The notes beneath the pieces were generated by a model, which saw only the letters and a program-made list of their open reading frames with translations, was not told the origin of the DNA and did no database searches. The position numbers were made by a program, and so were the translations under genes. A stretch of DNA of 12,219 bases from Thermoplasmata archaeon (GTDB lineage: Archaea; Thermoplasmatota; Thermoplasmata; SG8-5): contig JAGLQM010000010.1 in NCBI GenBank assembly GCA_023136815.1, positions 1 through 12,219 on the forward strand. Direction: 5' to 3'. Below are positions 7,438-12,219 of the stretch, in pieces. How positions within the stretch are numbered: position 1 is the stretch's first letter; each line of letters opens with the position of its first letter.

Positions 7438-7504
7438 CCTGTCCAATTAGAATCCGCTAGTTAGCAACCCTCAATTGGTAAAACAGAACAATGCAAATTG
7501 AGAA

Positions 7505-8164
7505 TTAGCGTCCGCCATACTTCTCAGTCAAAATTTTCCAGGCACTTCTTCCGCGCTGGATTGCTGTAAAATGCCCTGCGAATGCGAACCATATGAACAT
7601 CAGGTCAAACAGTGTCAGAGGCACATCCAGATATGGTACTGTGAATAAATCGGTTATGTTCCAGAAGGCAATGAGCATCCACATGATTATTGGCACAAAA
7701 ATCAGCATGACCAGTCTATCTGCCCGGCCAAGAATTCCACCATAATTTCTCTTGATGCCAACTGCCTGAGTTTGCGTGCCCAAGTAGCTGGTCATTAGTA
7801 CGCCTGTGAGTCCAAGCAATCCAAGGAACCAGTGGCAGTAGCCGGATACCATGATTCCCACTATGAGGAAAACATCTGCATATCTATCAAGAACATGGTC
7901 TAAAAAATCTCCGCGCAAATTTGCCTTGCCAGCAAGCTTTGCAACCTTGCCATCCAGCGCATCCAGAAATGAGCTGATAAGAATAACTATTGAAGCCACA
8001 AGAAGCAGCCATGCCCATTGGCTTGAAAAGTAGAATAGAACGCCAGCAACAAATGCCAGAAAAATTGCAACAGCAGAAATATGGTCTGGATTAACATTAA
8101 TGAACTTCCTGGCTATTGGCTCAAGAACTACATCTGCCTTGCTTCTGTGTTCGTCTAGTACCAT
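7505..8164 (-). CDS. CDP-alcohol phosphatidyltransferase, archaetidylinositol phosphate synthase-like
   Basis: 219 residues from the ATG at 8164. The CDP-alcohol phosphotransferase motif is complete: Asp68-x2-Asp71-Gly72-x2-Ala75-Lys76-x8-Gly85-x3-Asp89-x3-Asp93, with Lys where Arg is usual. About six hydrophobic helices make it an integral membrane enzyme. It should transfer an alcohol, probably inositol-1-phosphate, onto CDP-archaeol, making a phospholipid head group; the substrate is inferred from similarity of the N-terminal PIARKFINVNPDHIS region to archaeal AIPS-type proteins. I prefer the ATG at 8164 to a TTG at 8185 because GGTGAT stands a few nt before it. This start overlaps the end of the adenylate kinase gene by 10 nt, so the two are probably one transcription unit with coupled translation. 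Confidence 0.88.
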   Translation of the reverse strand: MVLDEHRSKADVVLEPIARKFINVNPDHISAVAIFLAFVAGVLFYFSSQWAWLLLVASIVILISSFLDALDGKVAKLAGKANLRGDFLDHVLDRYADVFLIVGIMVSGYCHWFLGLLGLTGVLMTSYLGTQTQAVGIKRNYGGILGRADRLVMLIFVPIIMWMLIAFWNITDLFTVPYLDVPLTLFDLMFIWFAFAGHFTAIQRGRSAWKILTEKYGGR

Positions 8165-8667
8165 TCCATCACCGCCATGCTCCAATCCACCTTTCCGGGT
8201 GAGTAATCATCTATTTCCCCATTCATAATTCTTTCTATTGAATCTACGATATTCTCAGGCGAAAGCTCGGTGGCATCAATTTCAAAAACAAACAGACATT
8301 TTTGGGTGGACTCTGAAAGTATGAGGTCTATGGCTTCTGCTTCCACATTTTCCTGGACCTTTTCGGAATCATATCCCCTTTCTTCAAGCCGTTTGCGGAT
8401 TGTTTCTGGATGGCATCTCAGAATAATGTTCATACGCCCAGGCATAAAATGGGCAAGATGGCCTTCAAGAATTGTGTCTTTTTCTGGCTGAGATACTGCT
8501 TTAGCCAACTTGTCCACATCAACTTCCAGCTCCCCATCAACTTCCTCAAGGCAATTATGTTCCCTTGCCAGTTCTTCCACGGTAACTGTATCATATCCCC
8601 GGCTGGCCAGTGTCTTTGCTACTGTAGTTTTGCCGGTTCCGGGTGTTCCTGTGAGGATGATGAACAT
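8155..8667 (-). CDS. AK6-type adenylate kinase (Fap7/hCINAP family)
   Basis: 170 residues. Walker A is at residues 7-15 (GTPGTGKTT), directly after a short first strand MFIILT. VEELAREHN and DTILEGHLAHF follow the NMP-binding pattern of AK6, and HPETIRKRLEERGYDSEKVQENVEAEAID is the typical lid and helix region. AK6 proteins interconvert ATP, AMP and ADP and act in small-subunit ribosome maturation in eukaryotes and archaea. The open frame extends to 8727, but those 20 extra residues lie before the conserved strand and overlap the divergent gene. The ATG at 8667 has no Shine-Dalgarno but has a TATA-like box 22 nt upstream, as expected for a leaderless mRNA. It overlaps the phosphatidyltransferase gene downstream; the pair recurs in archaeal genomes as far as I recall. 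Confidence 0.9.
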   Translation of the reverse strand: MFIILTGTPGTGKTTVAKTLASRGYDTVTVEELAREHNCLEEVDGELEVDVDKLAKAVSQPEKDTILEGHLAHFMPGRMNIILRCHPETIRKRLEERGYDSEKVQENVEAEAIDLILSESTQKCLFVFEIDATELSPENIVDSIERIMNGEIDDYSPGKVDWSMAVMEWY

Positions 8668-8689
8668 GCGAGTGCAATGTCCAATAACA

Positions 8690-8696
8690 TTAATAA
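8690..8696. promoter_or_regulatory. Shared bidirectional TATA-like box
   Basis: The 7-bp box reads TTAATAA on plus and TTATTAA on minus and contains the palindrome ATTAAT (8689-8694). Exactly 22 nt separate it from the first base of the glycosyltransferase ATG (8719) and 22 nt from that of the adenylate kinase ATG (8667). That distance puts both transcription starts at or next to the start codons, predicting two divergent leaderless mRNAs from one TBP site. No other TATA-like sequence is evident in the 51-bp gap. Confidence 0.55.
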
Positions 8697-8718
8697 GCAC
8701 TTTGATAATTGGCGAACC

Positions 8719-9858
8719 ATGGCTCATATTGTAATGCTTCTATCAAATCCATTCAGGCCAGACCCCAGGGTCCATAGGGAGGCCAAGGCCTTGGTCAGTG
8801 CAGGCTACAAGGTCACTATATTGTGCTGGGACAGGGAGCAGAAGCATACAAAACAAGAAACAATCGACGGCATACAGTTAATTCGTCTTGGGCCAAAGTC
8901 AAGCTTTGAAAATACTAAATTATTTTTAAAAACAATACGCAAGTTCTGGAAGGAAGCCAGGCAAGAAATGTCTGCCATGGAAATCGACATAATCCATACC
9001 CATGATTTGGATACACTGGCTCCAGCCATAAAGGAAGCCAAAAAGCGCAAAATACCACTAATATACGATAGCCATGAAATATATCATGAGATGGCTGGAG
9101 AAAGACTATCTGGCTTCATGATTGGACTTATCAAATCCTATGAAAAAAGATTGGTGAAAAAACCTGATGTACTGATAACTGTCAATGAAAAATTGGAGGA
9201 AATATTCAGGGATTTCGGAGCAAGGAACACCCATGTGATTATGAACTGTCGCCGAGAGGTGCCAGTTAATGAATTGGATGTTGATGTTCTGGAGAAAAAG
9301 TTGGACCTGAAAGACAAGAAAACAGCCATTTACATTGGCGTGCTGGAACCCAATAGGCAGCTTCTTGAACTTGCCAAGGCTCATACAGCCAGCCAGGACG
9401 ATTTTGTTCTGATTTATGGTGGATATGGCTCCCTGGAACCTGAAATTAAAAAATTGGCTGATTCCAGCAATGGCCGGTTGATATTCTTGGGTAGGGTACA
9501 GCCAGACAAAGTCCCAGCATACAATGAGATGTCCCATGTTCTTCTGGCAACTTATGATCCTGCTTTGAAAAATAATAGATTGGGTGCTCCAAACAAGCTT
9601 TTTGAATCCATGAGTGCCGGACGGCCTATTGTGGTAACCAAAGGCACCTATGCTGGCCAGGTTGTGGAAAACACTGGTTCTGGTCTTACGGCTGATTATG
9701 ATGGCAAAACCGCTCTTGTTGCTATTTCAAGATTGCTGGCAGATAATGAATTATATTCCAAATGTGCAAAGGCCGGAAAGCTGGCCTTTGAGAATCAATA
9801 TAATTGGCTGGCTCAAGAGAAAAAGCTACTGAATATTTATTCGAGTCTGTTGAAGTAA
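8719..9858 (+). CDS. GT4-family glycosyltransferase
   Basis: 379 residues from the ATG at 8719. The N-terminal Rossmann domain opens with the GT4-type pattern NPFRPDPRVHREAKALVSAGYKV. DIIHTHDLDTL and PLIYDSHEIYHE are acceptor-side signatures. The C-terminal domain shows IYIGVLEPNRQLLEL, LIYGGYGSLEPEIKKLA and the nucleotide-sugar binding region LGAPNKLFESMSAGRPIVV with its conserved Glu. No signal peptide or membrane helix is present, so it works in the cytosol or at the inner membrane face. It transfers a sugar from a nucleotide donor to an unknown acceptor, such as a lipid, polysaccharide or N-glycan precursor. The open frame runs back to 8410, but that part is antisense to the adenylate kinase. 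The start chosen has the shared TATA-like box 22 nt upstream and no Shine-Dalgarno. Confidence 0.9.
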   Translation: MAHIVMLLSNPFRPDPRVHREAKALVSAGYKVTILCWDREQKHTKQETIDGIQLIRLGPKSSFENTKLFLKTIRKFWKEARQEMSAMEIDIIHTHDLDTLAPAIKEAKKRKIPLIYDSHEIYHEMAGERLSGFMIGLIKSYEKRLVKKPDVLITVNEKLEEIFRDFGARNTHVIMNCRREVPVNELDVDVLEKKLDLKDKKTAIYIGVLEPNRQLLELAKAHTASQDDFVLIYGGYGSLEPEIKKLADSSNGRLIFLGRVQPDKVPAYNEMSHVLLATYDPALKNNRLGAPNKLFESMSAGRPIVVTKGTYAGQVVENTGSGLTADYDGKTALVAISRLLADNELYSKCAKAGKLAFENQYNWLAQEKKLLNIYSSLLK

Positions 9859-9860
9859 TA

Positions 9861-9868
9861 TTTATTAA
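9861..9868 (+). promoter_or_regulatory. TATA box of the RNase P gene
   Basis: TTTATTAA lies 23 nt before the ATG at 9892 and immediately after the glycosyltransferase stop codon. No Shine-Dalgarno is present, so this predicts a leaderless mRNA separate from the glycosyltransferase transcript. Confidence 0.55.
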
Positions 9869-9891
9869 TGTCAGAGACTTTTCCCTGACCA

Positions 9892-10233
9892 ATGAGCCGC
9901 AAGAAAGCCAGAAGATTTGGAAAAAAAAAGGAAATGCGCCAGCGCATAGCCAAGGAGCGAATTAAGATATTACTGGCCATGGCAGAAGAGCAAGCATTAG
10001 CCGGAGAAATGGAACTTGCTGACAGGTATACATTCCTGGCCAGGAAGATTGGCATGCGGTATCAGGTGAGGATGCCCAGAGGATTTAACCTCATATTCTG
10101 CAGGAAATGCCTTACCTATCTGGTGCCATCAAGGAATAGCACATTTCGTATGACTGGTGGAAGAATCACAAGGCAATGTCTTAAATGCGGTTCGTATTAC
10201 AGACTCCCAATAGGTGTGAAACGAGAACAATAG
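9892..10233 (+). CDS. rnp4: Ribonuclease P protein component 4 (Rpp21/Rpr2 family)
   Basis: 113 residues, the normal size for archaeal Rnp4. The N-terminus is highly basic (SRKKARRFGKKK), followed by two helices with RIAKERIKILLAMAEEQAL and ADRYTFLARKIGMRYQVRMPR. The zinc ribbon has Cys70 and Cys73 (FCRKC) and Cys96 and Cys99 (CLKCG). With the partner protein Rpp29 it binds the specificity domain of RNase P RNA and helps cleave the 5' leader of pre-tRNA. The TATA box 23 nt upstream supports leaderless expression. A YhbY gene follows after 62 nt, an archaeal gene pairing that supports the call. Confidence 0.95.
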   Translation: MSRKKARRFGKKKEMRQRIAKERIKILLAMAEEQALAGEMELADRYTFLARKIGMRYQVRMPRGFNLIFCRKCLTYLVPSRNSTFRMTGGRITRQCLKCGSYYRLPIGVKREQ

Positions 10234-10282
10234 ATAACGATAACAAAGATAATTGTTCGAGAGATACCTATTACTGAATGAT

Positions 10283-10287
10283 GGAGG
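10283..10287 (+). promoter_or_regulatory. Ribosome binding site deciding the YhbY start
   Basis: GGAGG ends 8 nt before the ATG at 10296. Two earlier in-frame ATGs (10278 and 10281) lie before or overlap this site and so are unlikely starts. Confidence 0.65.
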
Positions 10288-10295
10288 AAAATAAC

Positions 10296-10550
10296 ATGGA
10301 CAAGACCCTGAAGGAAAAGAAGAAAGTAGCAGTAAATCTGGAAGCAACAATCAGGATGGGCAAGTCCGGTGTTACCCAGTCCCTTATTGATGAGATTAAA
10401 GACCAGATAAAGAGAAGAGACGCTGTGAAGATCAAGCTGCTTGGAACAAAGAGAGAGGAAACCAAGATAATTGCCAGCGAGCTTGCAGAACGATGCAATG
10501 CCAATCTCATAGATGTTCGGGGAAACACCGTGGTTTTGTGGAAAAAATAA
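10296..10550 (+). CDS. YhbY/CRM-domain RNA-binding protein
   Basis: 84 residues, a single CRM domain. The hallmark loop is RMGKSGVTQSLIDEI (G-x-x-G, residues about 21-24), followed by the strand VKIKLLGTKREE and the end NANLIDVRGNTVVLWKK. Homologues in bacteria bind the precursor of the large ribosomal subunit. In archaea the gene commonly lies beside Rnp4, fitting a role in RNA maturation. The start at 10296 is chosen because GGAGG precedes it at the right distance. The gene has an SD leader and probably shares a transcript with Rnp4 upstream and with the aldehyde dehydrogenase 10 nt downstream. Confidence 0.92.
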   Translation: MDKTLKEKKKVAVNLEATIRMGKSGVTQSLIDEIKDQIKRRDAVKIKLLGTKREETKIIASELAERCNANLIDVRGNTVVLWKK

Positions 10551-10560
10551 GGGAACCTGC

Positions 10561-11925
10561 ATGCCAAAGATAGTTGTAAAAAATCCAGCATCACTGGAAG
10601 TCATCGAAACGTTTCCAGTACCAGAAATTTCTGAAATAGATTTAATGATCAATAATTCAAAAAAAGCTTTCATCAAATGGAAAGCTTTTTCTTTAAGCCA
10701 ACGCCAGGAAATTCTTTCAAAGGCAGCGGATGCCATTGAGGCCAGGAAGGATGAACTAGCAAAGCTTTTAACATCCGAACAGGGCAAGCCGTTTCATGAA
10801 TCAAACAGGGAGATTGGTGCAATAACCAGTGTTTTCCGACTGTATGCTGGAATGCCCATTAAACCGGAGATTATTCAGGACAATGAAACTACCCAAATTA
10901 TCGTTGACCAGGAGCCATACGGTGTTTGCGCGCTGATTCTTCCGTGGAATTATCCTGTCGGTCTGCTTGGCTGGAAGCTGGCCCCCTGCCTTCTTGCCGG
11001 AAATACGGCAATTGTGAAGCCGTCCCAGTTTGCACCTTTGGCAGTAATTAAATGCATAGAGATAATCAGTGACTTCCTGCCAGATAATGTTGTCCAGCCA
11101 CTTCCCGGAGGCGACCAGGAAGGAGTTTATCTAACTAGACACCCAGGCATAGCCAGGATATCATTCACCGGTTCCCAAAATACTGGCAAAAACATACTGA
11201 AAAGTGCCAGTGAAAACTTACCTAAGATTACATTGGAAATGAGCGGTAATGACGCAGCAATAATCTTACCTGACTGCGATCTGGACAAAAGATTTGAAAG
11301 CATCTTCTGGGGATGCTTTTTCAATATTGGCCAGATATGTGTGGCAATCAAGCGAATTTATGTTCATGAGAGTATTGCACCGGAGCTTATTCGTCGATTC
11401 AAGGAAAAGACCGAAGCCATGAAAATCGGTAATGGCCTTGAGCCAGGTGTTCAGATGGGTCCTATTAATAATGAAAAGCAGTTGCTGAAAGTTTATGAGC
11501 TGGTTGAGGATGCCAGGAACCTGGGAGCAACCATTGTTGCCGGTGGAAACAAAATTCTGGGAAATGGCTATTTCTTCCAACCAACTGTTTTGACTGACCT
11601 CGATGACTCCTTCCGAATTGTGAGAGAAGAACAATTTGGCCCTGCCATACCGATACTCACCTATTCGGACATTGATGATGCAATTACCCGGGCAAATAAC
11701 ACTGTTTACGGCCTTGGCGGCTCCATCTGGACCGAGGATATTGAAATCGGCAAAAAACTTGCAAAAAAACTGGAGTGTGGAACGGTTTGGGTGAATGCCC
11801 ACATGCTGGTTGAGCACAGGGCCCCATTCGGCGGCTGGAAACAAAGTGGAATGGGCAGGGAGCTTGGAGAGGCTGGCCTGAAAGAATTTTTACAGACCAG
11901 AACTCTCTACATGGTTAAATCCTAA
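10561..11925 (+). CDS. NAD(P)-dependent aldehyde dehydrogenase family protein
   Basis: 454 residues, slightly short for the family. It has the oxyanion-hole Asn130 in LPWNYP, cofactor-binding Lys153 in IVKPS, the FTGS turn at 202-205, the general base Glu226 in TLEMSGND (usually LELGG), and the nucleophile Cys260 in IGQIC. EEQFGP with Glu357 binds the nicotinamide ribose, and the C-terminal PFGGWKQSGMGRELGEAG signature is intact. It should oxidise an aldehyde to an acid with NAD(P); the substrate cannot be read from the sequence. I choose the ATG at 10561, since upstream in-frame residues overlap the YhbY coding region and do not resemble the family. It lies 10 nt after YhbY and is probably co-transcribed, though functionally unrelated to it. 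Confidence 0.92.
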   Translation: MPKIVVKNPASLEVIETFPVPEISEIDLMINNSKKAFIKWKAFSLSQRQEILSKAADAIEARKDELAKLLTSEQGKPFHESNREIGAITSVFRLYAGMPIKPEIIQDNETTQIIVDQEPYGVCALILPWNYPVGLLGWKLAPCLLAGNTAIVKPSQFAPLAVIKCIEIISDFLPDNVVQPLPGGDQEGVYLTRHPGIARISFTGSQNTGKNILKSASENLPKITLEMSGNDAAIILPDCDLDKRFESIFWGCFFNIGQICVAIKRIYVHESIAPELIRRFKEKTEAMKIGNGLEPGVQMGPINNEKQLLKVYELVEDARNLGATIVAGGNKILGNGYFFQPTVLTDLDDSFRIVREEQFGPAIPILTYSDIDDAITRANNTVYGLGGSIWTEDIEIGKKLAKKLECGTVWVNAHMLVEHRAPFGGWKQSGMGRELGEAGLKEFLQTRTLYMVKS

Positions 11926-11928
11926 TTC

Positions 11929-11962
11929 TGACACTATATGATAGGCATATTATTCGAAAATA
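11929..11962 (+). repeat. Spaced direct repeat, copy 1 (TGACACTAT-N16-TCGAAAATA)
   Basis: TGACACTAT at 11929-11937 and TCGAAAATA at 11954-11962 recur in the same order with a 15-nt gap at 12077-12109. The sequence between and around them does not match. Confidence 0.5.
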
Positions 11963-12076
11963 TGGTATGCCCATGTCTGAATCATGAAATTAAATATTTT
12001 AAATTATACTCTATTTCATGAGATGCATATTGCAACGCAAGTTTGACAATTAATTATAGTTTCATATCACAAATTT

Positions 12077-12109
12077 TGACACTATGCATGTAAGTTATGG
12101 TCGAAAATA
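12077..12109 (+). repeat. Spaced direct repeat, copy 2 (TGACACTAT-N15-TCGAAAATA)
   Basis: Both 9-mers are identical to copy 1, 148 bp downstream. A further TGACAC ends the window at 12214-12219, suggesting a third copy that continues beyond it. Confidence 0.5.
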
Positions 12110-12161
12110 GGACATAAAATAACTGGCAACTATTCTGTCAATCTAGAAACGCCAGGTTCCG

Positions 12162-12177
12162 CGTGAATCGATTCACG
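12162..12177. repeat. 16-bp perfect palindrome
   Basis: CGTGAATCGATTCACG is its own reverse complement, typical in form of a dimeric regulator site. Confidence 0.55.
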
Positions 12178-12180
12178 TTA

Positions 12181-12201
12181 AGATGAGGCTGAGCCTCATC
12201 T
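12181..12201. repeat. 21-bp palindrome with 10-bp arms
   Basis: AGATGAGGCT and AGCCTCATCT are exact complements around one central base. With almost no loop it is better as a duplex protein site or cruciform than as an RNA hairpin. It begins 3 bp after the 16-bp palindrome. Confidence 0.55.
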
Positions 12202-12219
12202 GTATCCTATTTTTGACAC

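Larger units (their letters stand above)
12100..12217. repeat. Inverted repeat pair enclosing two palindromes
   Basis: The segment 12100-12114 (GTCGAAAATAGGACA) matches the reverse complement of 12203-12217 (GTCAAAAATAGGATA) at 13 of 15 positions. The enclosed region holds two strong palindromes. This could be a small non-coding mobile element (MITE-like) or a regulatory site cluster; no target duplication can be judged because the window ends here. Confidence 0.4.
11926..12219. other. Gene-free, repeat-rich AT-rich region
   Basis: I find no convincing gene in these 294 bases. A possible stem GGCATA...TATGCC (11944-11949 with 11966-11971), 18 nt after the dehydrogenase stop, could serve as its transcript end. 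AT-rich TATA-like sequence lies near 11990-12010. The remainder holds the repeats and palindromes listed separately. Confidence 0.6.

Noticed and set aside
5588..7481. 8-bp direct repeat ATTGGTAA (5588-5595 and 7474-7481) as the target duplication
   Set aside because: The sequences just inside these copies are not inverted repeats. The 9-bp GCTTGATAC pair abuts true inverted ends exactly, so the ATTGGTAA match is probably chance in AT-rich DNA.
7470..7502. Stem CTCAATT/AATTGAG as terminator of the phosphatidyltransferase gene
   Set aside because: The loop is 19 nt and no T-rich run follows on the minus strand, so I do not call it a terminator.
8410..8718. Upstream extension of the glycosyltransferase frame
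   Set aside because: It lies antisense to the adenylate kinase gene and contains nothing like a GT4 N-terminus. The conserved opening begins right after the ATG at 8719.
8668..8727. Twenty extra N-terminal residues for the adenylate kinase
   Set aside because: They precede the first conserved strand, cover the shared promoter and overlap the start of the divergent gene.
9106..9537. Minus-strand open frame inside the glycosyltransferase gene
   Set aside because: It is a shadow of a well-supported GT4 gene, without family features or a start signal.
11266..11844. Minus-strand open frame inside the aldehyde dehydrogenase gene
   Set aside because: It is the antisense shadow of a gene with all catalytic motifs in place.
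1..12219. CRISPR array, tRNA or rRNA genes
   Set aside because: I saw no regularly spaced identical repeats of 23-40 bp, no tRNA cloverleaf and no conserved rRNA stretch on either strand, though I could not run a covariance search.

Overview
The window reads as a chromosomal segment of a euryarchaeon, most likely a member of the Thermoplasmatota. The evidence is an archaeal RNase P protein component 4, an archaeal archaetidylinositol-phosphate-synthase-like enzyme beside an AK6-type adenylate kinase, a membrane-anchored winged-helix regulator of a style common in Thermoplasmata, a large Asn-glycosylation-rich secreted protein, and AT-rich TATA boxes 20-23 nt before several start codons, as in leaderless archaeal transcripts. 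The lineage assignment is an inference from these families, not from a marker tree.

Layout. Positions 1-945 (minus) hold a regulator whose C-terminus runs off the left edge and whose N-terminus abuts or overlaps the remains of a transposase (about 931-1308, plus). Positions 1384-5523 (minus) encode a 1379-residue secreted protein joining a C13/legumain-like cysteine peptidase, an M14 zinc carboxypeptidase and C-terminal beta modules. Positions 5726-7415 are a complete, apparently recent mobile element, with 23-bp imperfect terminal inverted repeats (18/23) and a perfect 9-bp flanking duplication GCTTGATAC. It carries an unrecognised two-helix membrane protein gene (5781-6479) overlapping the DDE transposase gene (6458-7387).

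Positions 7505-11925 are ordinary archaeal chromosome. An AK6-like adenylate kinase and a CDP-alcohol phosphatidyltransferase overlap on the minus strand. Divergently, a GT4 glycosyltransferase, Rnp4, a YhbY/CRM RNA-binding protein and an aldehyde dehydrogenase lie on the plus strand. The two divergent units appear to share one TATA-like box placed exactly symmetrically, 22 nt from each start codon. The last 294 bp (11926-12219) have no recognisable gene but contain spaced repeats and two adjacent strong palindromes.

Functionally, the right half combines membrane-lipid head-group synthesis (AIPS-like enzyme), glycan transfer (GT4), tRNA maturation and ribosome-associated RNA binding (Rnp4, YhbY). 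The left half is accessory: extracellular proteolysis, surface sensing and two transposon scars. The main novel points are the passenger gene inside the insertion element, the two-peptidase fusion, and the symmetric divergent promoter.
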